The notes under the pieces: generated by a model | Told to the model about the DNA's origin: nothing | The model's database searches: none | Seen by the model: the letters and a program-made list of their open reading frames with translations, nothing else | Translations under genes and position numbers: made by a program | Shown here: one piece after another, positions 52,501 to 63,100 of the stretch | How the letters are laid out: each line of letters starts with the position of its first letter | Position numbering within the stretch: position 1 is the first letter of the stretch | Origin: Quillaja saponaria | Taxonomy: Eukaryota; Streptophyta; Magnoliopsida; Fabales; Quillajaceae | Direction of reading: 5' to 3' | NCBI GenBank assembly: GCA_029379385.1 | Contig: CM055607.1 | Coordinates: forward strand, 15,562,001-15,626,000 | Length of the DNA: 64,000 nucleotides

Positions 52501-55500
52501 TATGAAGGGTACCTTTAGCAGTTGCTCTTCATATTTTCCTAGTTCAAGTAAAGAAAATGTTAAAGTAGCCAATGATTCCTTATCATCCATTTCAGGAAAA
52601 GGTTCCATTCTTACTCCTTCCTTAACCTTATCCTTAATACACATTTCTCTGTTGAGTCATAATCCTAGATTATAGACCTTGGTGTCTCAGATTATATGAC
52701 GAGTATCTCTAGTAGTTTTTCTTCATATTTTCCTTGTTCAGGTAAAGAAAATGTTTAAGTAGCCAATGGTTTCTTATCATCCATTTCAAGAAAAAGTTCC
52801 ATTCTTACTCCTTCCTTAACCTTATCCTCAATTCTTCATGTCCCTAACTTTTCCATGAATCTTTTATCTATCAATGCTATTACTAAAATTTTAAATTGTA
52901 GAGTAATTTTTTCTTTGTCGTGTTGTCTTTCAAGAATTGGGAATGAGGAAAATAATTGGCTATGGTAAAGAGTACGATAGGTTGTATTTGTTGAAATTTG
53001 GTCCAGAGATCTTGTCTAAAACTGATATTTATGATCAGGCTCTTCAAATTAGTTTTACCATTTTTTATCAGCAAGAGTTGGTTCAATGGTATCGTCGCTT
53101 AGGACACCCATCTTTTTTTATTTTAAGAAATATGATTCCTAATTTAATAAAGCAGTGTACTATGAACAATTTGACTACAAATGGTAATGATTTTACGAAA
53201 CACACACGCTCCTCTTATCCTCCAATGAACATTAAGATGAGCCTCATTATTTAGTTATAGGTGATTTGCTATTTCCTTCATTGATTGTTATAGTCGAACT
53301 ACCTAGGTGTATCTGATTCGTGCAATAAATAAACTGTTTCAAAGCTTATAGATGTTTCATAAGATAATTTGCACTTAGTTTGATCACAAGGTTAAAATTT
53401 TGAGAAGTGATAATAGTACTGAATATACTGAAGGATCCTTTTAAAAGTATCTTCGTGATCATTGTATAATTCATCAAACGAGTTGTGTTAATACCCATGC
53501 TCATAATGGTGTTACAAAATAAAAACAATGAACACCTACTGAAGGTAACAAGGTTGTTGTTATTCTCTATGTATGTTCCAAAAATATATTGGGAGATGCA
53601 GTTCTCTCAGCTGCTTTTCTTATCAATCGAATGCCATTATGAAATCTCAATTTTAAGACTCCTTTGGATTTTCTTCTAGGTAATTATTTATTCATATTGT
53701 TCCTCCTAAAGTGTTCGGATGTGTCTGTTTTGTGGATGAGCATAGAAAAAATATTAGCAAACTTGTTCCGAGAGCTTCAAAATATATTTTTATTGAGTAT
53801 TCTGCAACTCAAAAATGATATAAGTGTTATCACTCACCTTCCAAAAAGACTGATGTTAGCATGGATGTCACCTTTAAAAAATCTGATGCTTATTTCTCTT
53901 CGCCATCTCTTTGGCAGGAGAACTATCGCAAGGAAGACTTGACTTATGAAGGTCAGGAAGAGTGAATATCATCCTTGGAGTTAACTTTGGAGGAGAGTAA
54001 CAAGGAGAAGGAAGATAAAGAGATTATAAATAAAGAAAGGTTACCTGAGATTGAGAAAAGGAATGATGGTACAATTCATATTTGCAGTGAGACTAATATG
54101 AGACTAGCGAATGATGATTTGATTACATACAGTCGCTAGAAACATAAAACAACTAGTACAAATTCCTACGAATTGTTAGTCTTCATATCCTACTTCTTCT
54201 TTTTCTCTTACTTCTTCTCCTTCTTCTTTTTCTTCACATTTACCTTGTGATACTCCTATTATTGATGACATTAATCTTCCTGTTGCAACTAGAACATGAG
54301 TTAGAACATGTACTCAACATCCAATTTCTAACCATGTCTCATATAAATTTGTCTCCATCCTATAGAGCTTTTATGTCTTCTTTGTCGTTTGTGTCTATTC
54401 CACAAGATTGGGAGGACACAAGGATAGCCAGAAGCACTCGTTAAACCTAAATGAAATGATGCCATGATTGAGGAAATAAAAGCTATGTCTAGAAATAATA
54501 CTTGAAAACTAACTAGTCTTCCTAAAAAAAAATGGTCAGTTGGTAGTAAATGGATTTTTACCATAAAGAGGAAAGCTAATGGGACAATTAAGAGATACAA
54601 CGCAAGGCTTGTAGCAAAAGGATTCACTCAAACTTATAGGTTGGATTATCAAGAAGCTTTTGCTCCAATTGTTAAGTTGAATTCTATCAGAATACTTATC
54701 TCTTGTATAGTGAATCTTAGTTGAGATTTACAACAACTAGATGTGCATGGAGATCTAGCAGAAAAAGTTTATATGGAGATTCCTCTAGAGTTCTCTTGTC
54801 AAAAGACTGAAAGGAAAGTATGCAAGTTAAGAAAGTCTCTAGATGAGCTCAAACAGTCACCCCGAGCCTGGTTTGATAGATTTCAAAGAGCAATGCTTTC
54901 ACTTGGGTATCTACAAAGCAATGTGAATTATCCCATGTTTGTTAAACATAGTAATGAAAAGATCATTGTTCTTATTATTTATGTCAAGATTGTAAAGATC
55001 GAGATCTTGAACAGGATCGTGGAAGGTGGGTAAGATCAAATCGGTAAGATCGAAAGATCTTACAAATTTTATAAATAATTATTAGAATAAAAATTTATGT
55101 ACATAATTTGTTATAATGTTCCAAATATTTTTTTTTAAAGCAAAGTTTTTACTAATTTCATCAATAATACAAAAGAATCACTCAAAAAAAAAAAAAAATT
55201 ACAAACATGAGTTCATAAATCAAAATTAAAAAATATATAAATTTATATATCCTGTTTTTATTATTTATGTAAATGCAATGATCTTGATAAATTAACTACC
55301 TAAATCCTAAACTTCCATTTCTTAGTCAGCATGCCAACCAAAATAAAATAAATCTATTTATAAAATGAGATTAGTCACACTTGATAAATTAAGAATTAAT
55401 TAAAAATTAGTTTTGAGTACATCAGAAAGAAAAAATTAGAAAGAAAAAAAAGCCCCTGCCTCTTGTCTTTGCAAACTCACTAGAGAAGGAAAACATGAGT

Positions 55501-58500
55501 TGCTCTGTAAAAACAAGCTCGAAACCAAATCAGTCTGCGAATGCAACTTTCTGAGCCAAAACAGTCTGCAGATGCAATTTTCAAAGCCGAAACTTACTGC
55601 AGATTCAATTTTCGAAGTCCAAAACTTACTCGGCAGATGCTAAAGTATCATTTGACAGATGCCCAGCAGCCCAGGGAAGAAGAAGAACTGTCAACAGGAC
55701 GAGGAATAAGTTGGGTTCACTTCGAAAGACTGAGAAAGAGATGAAATGGTTTAGATCTCTGAAGCCCAACCAAATTTCAGAAGATTTCTGGTGTTTTCGC
55801 AGACTCGGAAGACTCGAGCAGAAATCGCGATCTCACGAGTCTTTCTCCGATTCCGCGATTTTGCCTCCGAGTTTGGCAGACTTCGATCCTCAGTCCGTGC
55901 TGACTCGAGAGGGTGGAAATGGATCGTAAGATCGTACGATTCTACGCGCCAACGCGCAATCTTGACAACGTTGATTTATGTTGATGATATAATTGTAACA
56001 AGGGATAATCTTATGGAGATATCCAGATTGAAAAATCAACTTGCCAGGGAATTTGAGATCAAAGACTTGAAAAACTTTTGATACTTTCTTGGAATTGAAG
56101 TAGCTTATACACCAGGACCCTTAGTGGTCCAGCAGCATTCCCTGCTCCCCCCTCCGAGGTCCAGGGTTCGAGCCCTTTAGAAATATTTATACAAGTTATA
56201 AATGATTGAAATAATACAAGAAGATATTTTCTCCAAAACCAAACTCCCTTTTCATTTGCATTGCCAACTCTTAAGTGGCATCTGAATTTGTTTTCCGATC
56301 AGAGAAGTATCTAGCGGATATTGTTGTTGCCATGTGACAATTGAGTTGTGTAGGGCATGAAACCATAGGGCACATGCTATTTGTGCATTTAATTTTGTTT
56401 TGGTTTAGGAGTTGAGTGAAACTTGACCTATTGTTGGGTTTCTATATGTGAAGTGGAGAGTTTTAATACTTAGGTTTTACTTGTACAAGCTTGAGCATTA
56501 TATGCTCCAACTTGAGGGGCGTTAGGGCTCATTTTACGTATTGTATAAGGATAATAGAATAGTATAAGATTGTCCAGTTGGCTCTTATACAATATTTTGT
56601 AACAACAGGATATTATAGACTTATATTGTTGATCCTTTTTTATAATATGCTTAACAGTATAAAACTAAATAGTGGGGAAGAGAAGGATAAAACGGAAATA
56701 TAACAACAGCATAACTATACAACCTAAGACATTGTACAATCCTATACTATATAATCCTATATGAGACACTAAACGAGCCCTTAAAGTATATGTGTTATGG
56801 TTGTAATATAAATAAACATGTGGGGTGCAGTCTTAGATATTCAATCTACAACCAGTTTTCCTTCCATTTTCTCAACAAAAGCAAAGAATTCTTTCTCTGG
56901 ACTGCTCAAGTGTAAACCACAATGTCTACAACCATCAATATTAAAATTGAACTAAGAAAAAAATGAACAATGATGGATAACAATTTGTTTTTCTCTTTGG
57001 CTTATCCATTGCAAGATTGGAAAAGCATAGAATATGTAGTTGAAGCATTAAGAATAAGTACTAACAACATTCAGCAGGCGAAAAAAGATTTTAATAATAA
57101 TGAACCACAAGAAAGTTCAAGACTATTTAAAGAACAGATATATGTTCCATGATTTTAGGTTCCAAAAACTTTCACACTAGCTGAAGTGCCTAGAAACAAA
57201 TAATAGCATATTCTTCTACCTACAATAAAGCATTTAATCCTTGAAAAAGATCTCAACTAATTAAGGAAACTGCAAAAGAACTGATAACAGAAGCGAGAAC
57301 ATAATGAAATCTAGAACTGAGAAATGAAAACAAGCAAAAAAAAGCACACAAGATGTATTGGGGTTTGGCTCAATCTAGCCTACGTTCTCACTGAAGAGAT
57401 CGAAACTCACTATTTTGTTCTTGGAGAATATACAAGTGTTTTGCTCCAAAAAAAACGTATTGAAACCCTAGCTAACTACCTTTATATATAGGCTACAAGA
57501 AAACAAACCCTAAAAAACACAACAAGAACTAACTGTCATTCCTCTGCTTCGTGAACTAAAACTTATTCGGGTTGCTCTCGGGTCATAAGTATCCAACAGG
57601 TTGTGCCGCGAAGCTTTAGCCAAACCTGATACACAAGACAACCACACAACAAGAACCAAGCCACATCAAGTCTTAAGCTATTACTTTTAAATCTTAGTAT
57701 GTCCCATCAATCGCAAGCCCTTTCTCTGCTTAACTGTAAAGAAATTTAAGAGTAAGTTTGGCCTCAGCACAATAGTTGGATGCTATCAGTTACTCATACA
57801 AGCCCATGGAAATTCATCTCAGGTACCTTCTATTTTCTTTCTCTTGCTCAAACATAAAGTGAGTAATGGTTATCGTCATATTTTTTTGGGAGGATTTCTA
57901 GATTGGGGAAGGTTCTTTCTCTTTACTACTTCCCCATCTTTAATTGCTCCAGTTTTCAACTTCCAAGTTTTGCATGATAAATCAGTGGCTCGGGATTTCC
58001 ATTTCTTTAGAGACCTTAATGACTGGAAACTTCTGATCTTGTTAAGTTACTGCATATTCTTTCTCCCTGTTGCTTCTCTATTATAACTGATAGAAGAGTT
58101 TGGTCTCTTAATAGTTCTGACTCGTTTATTTGTAAATATTTGTATGTTTTTCTTGTTAGTCCACTACCCTGAATGGTTTTCCCCTTGCAAAAGAAATACC
58201 TTACACCTTTACTGCAAACCAACGCCTATTCACTTATTTGCATGTATCAGCAGTAAACTACAATGTTTTTTCCTCCCAAAATAGAATATGACAGCCATCA
58301 CCAACTTTACTTTGGGCAAGGGAGAGAAAGAGCAGATACCTGAGATGAATTACCATGGGTTGCATGAGTAACTAAAAGTACCAGATAATCCTGAAAAAAG
58401 AGCCGACCTAAACAAGTTTACTTGAACTGAACCTTCAGTTTCATACAGTAGGCCCAAAAAACATAAAAATCAGCTTCAGCAGTCTTAAATTGTTCTAGAC

Positions 58501-60186
58501 CTGCAAAACCCAACTTCTTTTGCAACAAAGGGCACTGAAGAATGTTAAAACGTACAAACAAGTCAACAAAAATACATTTTCTACCACAGAAAAGCAACTG
58601 AAATCCAGATTGAAATGCAAAATAAGAGCATCCAAAAATATATTCAGCACCCAATACCCTTGCACCCCTTATTTTTCTCAGCACTTAGTGTTATTCCTAT
58701 AACATCTGCTTATTCACTTTCTTTCATCTTCATCATGAGTAAACTACAATAAATTTTTTTCTCCTTCCATCAATAATCCTGAAAAGAGACAACCTAAAAA
58801 TGTTTAACCGAACCAAAACCTTCAGTTTCAGACAATTAACCTCTAAAACCTAGCAATCAGCAGCAGTCCCAAATTGTTCTACAACTGCAAATCCCGCTTC
58901 TTTAGCAACATAGGTTTCGAGCTGAACGGTATTAAAACATAATAACCAATCAACAATAATACATTTTCTACCGCAGAGAACCAACAGGAATCTAGACTCA
59001 AATGCAAAATAAGAGTACCCAAGGATATATTCAGTGGTTAATATCAATACCCTAGAACCCAAAAGGTAAAAACTATAAGTTTTAATTCTGTCAACACCAA
59101 CCATCCCATCAATCATATAAAGAATTCCTTAATTTTGTCTAAAATGCATGAATATGGCCTCTAAATCAAGTAAGCCACCTTAAAGAAGATATAACCATCA
59201 TAATCTGCTTCAAACAGCTTCCTAACTGCAACAGATTCTAAAACATCTTCAATAACCTGAACTACCATCAGCTCTATAATAGAAATTCAATTTTGAATAA
59301 GAACAAAGAATAGCATGTGCTCCATCGGAGCACCTAAGATAACAGGTATATCATTTTAACTTCAAATACCACATTTTTATTTCTTCAATGTTTCCTCCTT
59401 TTCGTTTTTGTTGCATTACTTTAGCAAATATAAGGGATGGGATTGGTGAAAAAGAGCTCTGCATATTGACAGTTAAAGGCTACACACGTCCATCATCGAA
59501 GCTAAGGTGAGATTATGAAATCTAACCTAGATTCTTCAGTAGGAATCCAATTCCAGTATCTGCGATCTTCAATTCCAGTTATGGCCATTGCTTTTGCGGA
59601 TATGGACATGCAAACCCTTCCAGTGACCCTGTCCAGCCATACTTCCTGTAAAACCCTCCAGCGTCAATTTTCTATCAATATTTTAAAACCTTTACAAAAT
59701 TCAAATGACTCAAACTCATTGAAACTTTCCAAAACCCCACAAACAAATTCAAATAAAAAACAACAGAAACCCAACTATACCAACTCACCACACCATGGAG
59801 CCCTAATTTCCAATATAATAACAAATAAAGGAGCACCAAATAAAGCTAAGATATATAATTAGAGTATCACCGACCTTATTTCCATCATCAAATGGTACTG
59901 GGCGCGAGAGTAAAGCAAAAATGTCCTTCTTCGACAAATTTTGGTACCTTTCAGGAGGCATTAAATCCAGCAGATCTTGGTAATTAGGGGGCAACTTTGA
60001 TTCCCATACCGAATCAGACGACGCCGCACCACGAAACGCTCGGTTGAGCCGCGCTAAATTACAAATTTCAGGCGGAGTCAAATATAGAAAAACGCAAGCC
60101 ACGCAGCATTCCGGGATGTCCCCAAGGCTTGGACCGATGCCCGAACCGGTAGTACCGTCAGTGAGGTTTGACAGCGACGCCCCCAT
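46566..60186 (-). CDS. PP2-A13: F-box protein PP2-A13-like, 3 exons with 12.5-kb intron
   Basis: Exons on the - strand: 60186-59875, 59645-59527 and 47028-46566, which join in frame to 297 aa, close to Arabidopsis PP2-A13 (about 290). Exon 1 has the F-box (about residues 22-70: LGDIPECCVACVFLYLTPPE, ARLNRAFRGAASSD, WESKLPPNY), which in this family binds SKP1 of SCF ubiquitin ligases. Exon 2 encodes the start of the PP2 lectin-like domain (WLDRVTGRVCMSISAKAM, DRRYWNWIPTEESR). Exon 3 completes it (YLQQIWWFEVDG, LGKLSKRLGRR, HGWDIKPVRFELSTSDGQQ, KQIDCTHSKGGLCVDSV). All junctions are GT-AG and no frame is broken. Intron 1 is 229 bases. Intron 2 is 12,498 bases and carries at least two copia elements plus smaller insertions. 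The ATG at 60186 gives the family-typical MGAS start. Confidence 0.92.
47029..48479. other. Intron 2 of F-box/PP2 gene, 3' part
   Basis: Non-coding intron next to exon 3. It has two long A runs (near 47496 and 47627) and otherwise no recognised repeat or gene. Confidence 0.55.
48480..50290 (-). pseudogene. Copia RT-RNase H fragment in intron 2
   Basis: On the - strand: an IPQGWKKPL...WKDAMVEEIK stretch (about 50240-50160), RT with LVAKGFSQNYDVDYQGIFALVAKMNS (50045-49900), LQQLDGKNVFLHEDLAEEVYM, and YVDDIVMTGD near 49655-49630. The RNase H-side block has LLEEIGMLGCRPANMPIE (49206), GKLIYLSHTRPTIVYAVNMV and HSTHLDVVRRILRYLK. 49217-49620 is foreign sequence between the YVDD block and the LLEEIG block. 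No LTRs were found. The fragment is in the same orientation as the host gene. Confidence 0.82.
49217..49620. mobile_element. LTR-like insertion in the copia fragment
   Basis: About 400 bases replace or interrupt the copia region between YVDD and LLEEIG. A GACGTAGGCTAGATTAAGCC stretch resembles the GTGGACGTAGGTC...GAACCACG signature of many plant copia LTRs and is followed by a T-rich tract. The ends and a target duplication were not resolved. Confidence 0.35.
50790..50901 (+). repeat. 5' LTR (112 bp) of short-LTR copia
   Basis: Runs TGTTTAGATATGG to ATAACA and abuts the primer-binding site. The left boundary is set by alignment to the 3' LTR and is approximate. Confidence 0.65.
50902..50913 (+). 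other. Retrotransposon primer-binding site
   Basis: TGGTATTAGAGC differs at one base from the complement of initiator tRNA-Met 3' end used by plant copia elements. Confidence 0.8.
50914..52082. other. Leader and unrecognised gag region of copia element
   Basis: Expected to hold the gag gene, but no gag motif is readable. A short GTTGACCGGC-type tandem repeat lies near 51398-51430, and GC-richer sequence with GGCTGG words at 51740-51800. Part of it may be a separate insertion. Only the last gag-like piece (SKEELQYLKHLLARL) is readable, near 52154. Confidence 0.4.
52083..54990 (+). pseudogene. Copia gag-end, protease, integrase and RT remnant
   Basis: MEFNEGQP opens a broken frame at 52083. 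The protease core with IIDSGVLDHMTG (near 52275-52312) occurs three times in 194-bp tandem units. The integrase part has LGMRKIIGYGKEYDRLYLL and LVQWYRRLGHPSFFILRNM (52937-53130), AFLINRMP near 53615 and PLDFLLGN near 53658. The RT part has VGSKWIFTIKRKANGTIKRY (54540), RLVAKGFTQTYRLDYQEAFA (54605), DLQQLDVHGDLAEKVYMEIP and LRKSLDELKQSPRAWFDRF (54823), and breaks off inside the active-site motif at 54984. Confidence 0.82.
52248..52830 (+). repeat. Three tandem 194-bp copies of the copia protease region
   Basis: The anchor AATACACAT starts at 52248, 52442 and 52636, exactly 194 bases apart. Each unit includes GAGTCATAA-CCTAGATTATAGAC, the protease active-site DSG-type codons, and GCCAATGATTCCTTATCATC. 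Units 1 and 2 are very similar; unit 3 has more changes. 194 is not a multiple of three, so each copy shifts the frame. Confidence 0.93.
54985..55968. mobile_element. ~980-bp TIR element inserted in copia RT YVDD motif
   Basis: The left end is CAAGATTGTAAAGATCG; the right end in reverse complement is GTCAAGATTGCGCG. AGATCGTAAGATCG-type words lie at both ends. The copia frame stops at LIIYV on the left and restarts as LIYVDDIIV on the right. The flanks share ATTTATGT (about 8-9 bp; 54977-54984 and about 55974-55981), like a hAT or Mutator duplication. The right part (about 55640-55930) is GC-richer than its surroundings and may be captured gene sequence. Exact ends are uncertain by a few bases. 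Confidence 0.7.
55969..56100 (+). pseudogene. Copia RT remnant after the TIR insertion
   Basis: Continues the copia RT as LIYVDDIIVTRDNLMEISRL, then QLAREFEIKDLKNF*YFLGIEVA, and is cut off by SINE-like sequence from about 56105. RNase H is missing or unrecognisable downstream. Confidence 0.8.
56108..56200 (+). mobile_element. tRNA-derived SINE inserted in copia
   Basis: A perfect B box, GGTTCGAGCCC (56165-56175), is preceded by an A box-like TTAGTGGTCCAGCAGC (56121-56136). The spacing is that of a tRNA-type internal promoter. It cannot be a functional tRNA because the acceptor stem and anticodon arm are not formed. It interrupts the copia sequence right after FLGIEVA. Confidence 0.6.
56525..56780. 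mobile_element. Tourist-like (PIF/Harbinger) MITE, 256 bp
   Basis: The left end is GGGCTCATTTTACGTATTG; the right end in reverse complement is GGGCTCGTTTAGTGTCTC, with similarity continuing through GGAT...ATAGTATA...GATTG. A perfect 3-bp TTA duplication flanks it (56522-56524 and 56781-56783), as in PIF/Harbinger elements. It sits inside the 3' LTR of the copia element, so it inserted later. Confidence 0.85.
56878..57788. other. Intron 2 of F-box/PP2 gene, middle part
   Basis: No gene or recognised repeat; short chance reading frames only. Confidence 0.5.
57789..58374. mobile_element. Inverted-repeat element, about 590 bp
   Basis: 57789-57850 (starting AGTTACTCATACAAGCCCAT) recurs in inverted orientation at 58314-58374 (ending GCATGAGTAACT), about 60 bases with few differences. 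The centre is non-coding. This is the layout of a MITE or a fold-back element. No clear target duplication was seen. It could alternatively be an inverted duplication of host intron sequence. Confidence 0.6.
58389..59050 (+). repeat. Diverged direct duplication, ~290 bp, 388 bp apart
   Basis: 58389-58680 and 58777-59050 share long blocks in the same order: TCCTGAAAA, CCTTCAGTTTCA, AAATTGTTCTA, AATACATTTTCTACC, AAATGCAAAATAAGAG and ATATATTCAG. Divergence is substantial. Sequence just upstream of each copy (GTAAACTACAAT near 58252 and 58739) also matches, with about 100 extra bases in the first copy that include the right arm of the inverted-repeat element. Confidence 0.8.
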
Positions 60187-63100
60187 GTTCTTCAATGTAT
60201 TCAACTCACACCTTATGCGGGCCCAACTTCAACTCATGGTATCACCCTCAGTTAGTTCGCAGATAGCGAACAATAACAAGAAGAAATCAGAGGAGAAAAC
60301 TTTGTACGAAGGGAGAGGGAGTTGAACAGCAGGGCTTGGAATGTTTAGTCAGCGAAACAACAAGAAGTTGGAATCTGTTTGTGAAGTTTCCTTCATAGTA
60401 ATTTTTTCTTTTCCGGGAAAGTTTTCGGCGAGACAAAGTGAGGAAAACGTGAGCAGAGGGGGACCGGGGAAGCTTAATTAGAGTACTGGGCTGGAGTTAG
60501 TGGGTCCCGATTGTCCAAAAATTTTTGGACTGTTCTATGGATAATTTAGTCAAGGGAGCATATAAATTTTCCATTAATGACATAGGATGATAATCAAATG
60601 GCCCAGTAATCACCACGTGCATCACGAATTAATGTTCTGTAGCTTATATTAAATTAAATTTACATTTTTCGGAAAAAAAGTGAAAGACTTTTTAAAAACA
60701 TTGGATTTTATGTCGGCCCTACACCCCACTACATCCACACTAGATTTTAACCCTGCATTAAGTTTGGTGGAGATTCAGAGAGGAAAAATAAGAGAAATAA
60801 GAAATAGAAAAAAAGGGTTCTATAATTTTCATGAGTTCCACCTAGATAACTTTTTTGTCGTAAACTTTGGTGACCATAAATTGGCAATCACTTTCGAGTT
60901 GAGAGGGATAAAACGGCCATGTGAGTTCCACCTAGGTGACCTTTTTCAGGAAATAAATAGGGAAGGAATTTATTGAGTATGAGGAAAAAGTTAAACTAGA
61001 TAAACTCTTATACAATTCAGCTGTAAAGGTCTGATTTTTTATTTTTTATTTTTTTCTCCCCAGTTAATTTTAGAATTTGACTTATATAAGAGAAGTGTAG
61101 GGGTTGGAATCATGTCATGTTCTTAAGTAAGAGAATATTGGGTCCACGAAGTGTGTGATATTTGCAAAAGTTTATTACTCAGGAAAGGTACTTTTGGTGC
61201 ATGTCATATTGAATGGCCTTAATTAATAAGACTCCGTTTTGGAGACATCTTAATGGCCTTTGTCAAATTGTCATCAAAGTTTGTGGTTGTATATGTGTGT
61301 GAATGAAAATCTAAAAATTCAGCGGTGGATATGGTGCTGCTAGCTTTGATCTGTCACCATGCTATGGAATTAGCTGCCCTTCACAAAAGCAAAAGAGCAA
61401 AGTGATGACAATGTACAAATTAATTATCTTGCTCCACTTATTTCACTTTTACTATATTGGGACATCCACGATTGATAGTTAGAGTGACAATCGGCTGGAT
61501 TGATTGAGACTCCATCCAACTTTAGTAAAACACAATTTGATTTATGAGATTTAATCCGATTTAAACTCAACAAATTTTATAATTTAAATCGAATTCAATG
61601 TCGCTCGGATTCAATTATATTAAAAAATAAGATTGAATTTGGATTTGTCATTCTTAGTGATAAGATTCTTTTTCCATTTGATAATGCTATCTATCTAGCA
61701 AATCAACTATAGACACAGCTTTGTGCTATGTAGCAGGATTTGTCTTTCTTTCTTTATAAACTTCATCCACCTTGATCATTATGAAAGAAACACCAAACAA
61801 GAAAATTTTACAAATATCATGACTAGGAATGAAGAAAAATTTATGACACAAGTTGAGACATTGTACATGTAATTTAATATTTAACTGGACATAATGTGTG
61901 ATAAGAATGGAGGTTAAGAAATATAAATTTTTTATATTTTCATAATTTTGATGTAAACAGTAATTTAGGATTATTTTATATTATTTTTTTAAGTCTGACA
62001 TAGGAAAAACAGTATTTAGTTAATAGTTTAAATATGATAGATTATTTTTAGCACCACATTATTTGATGTGAATAGTAAATTCTTTCCCATGAGTTGTAAG
62101 AAACATCATTCAATCAAAGTTTATCTATATATTTAATTCTCCCCTAGCTTCTTTCCAACCCCATGTTCACGTCATTCCTCTTCTTTCTCATTTCCCTATT
62201 TCCCCTGACATGTCCTATTCATATCTAGACGTATGAATTGATTTAAATAATTTTTACAAAGTATACTCTTGTTTTTTGCTTCTCTAAATCACCAAATAAG
62301 ATATCTTTTATAGTAGTTTCCTTCCTCTTCTCGCTCTTCTCTAACATTTGGTACATTGCTCAATATATATATATATATATAATCTTACTCTTATTTTTTA
62401 TTGTTAATGTAGTAACTCTCACATTAATAACATAACAATAAAATTTCACAATACATATAAATAGATGAGTCTCTCCTCTTATCACTAATTGATTAATTTT
62501 GAATGATGTCTTAAATAATCTGTATTATTATAATTTTAAATTTCAACTTAAATTTTTAATGTTTAAAAATTAAAAATGGATTATGATAACCATTATTCTT
62601 TATAAGCAACAACAATACCAAGCTGATCACAACAATTATCTCCTTTACTAATATATCAAAGCATGAAATTTTGATAAAAAAACTTAAATGCATTGAGTAT
62701 GAAAGAAAATATGTCAATTTAGAAAAGTGATAATTGTATTATTTAAATCCTTTAAAACATTTTGGGCTCATATTAAGCCTATACAATATATAAGACATCT
62801 ATATTGTATTGTGTTTGGTTGTATTAAGATAACAAATTGACATGATAGGATAAAAATATACTGTCAATTGTTAGGAAAAATATGTGGTAGGATAATTTTT
62901 TTAATTTTTGATAAAGTTAACCCTGTAATCTATTTATTGTTTAGGACTTGAAATAAAATAAAATAATAATAATAATAATAATAGATTACACACAAAAAAT
63001 GAAATTTTCATATCCATATTTAGTAGTTTTTTTTTTCTTTTCTAAATCCATTTTATATTAACCCAAAATTACATAATCATCAATATTCAAATGTCAAACA

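Larger units (their letters stand above)
50790..56877 (+). mobile_element. Short-LTR copia element in intron 2
   Basis: The 5' LTR is only 112 bases (50790-50901), followed at once by the primer-binding site TGGTATTAGAGC (50902-50913). The 3' LTR (56521-56877) matches it (GTGTTATGGTT, TTCAATCTACAACC / TTCAAGCTATAACC, CCATTTTCTCAACA / CTATTTTCATAACA) and follows a GAGGGGCG purine tract; its extra length is a MITE. Pol domains in order: protease (triplicated), integrase, RT, start of the post-RT region. It lies opposite to the host gene's strand. It is further interrupted by a TIR element at 54985-55968 and a SINE near 56110. It is coding-dead. Confidence 0.8.

Noticed and set aside
56121..56175. 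tRNA gene, suggested by a perfect B box
   Set aside because: No acceptor stem or anticodon arm can be formed around the A and B boxes; the sequence is inserted in a copia element, so a SINE is the better reading.
59515..59862. 115-codon + strand frame
   Set aside because: It is the antisense of exon 2 and intron 1 of the F-box/PP2 gene, whose - strand translation matches the family.
60044..60325. 93-codon + strand frame
   Set aside because: Antisense shadow of the F-box exon 1; no similarity to a known protein.
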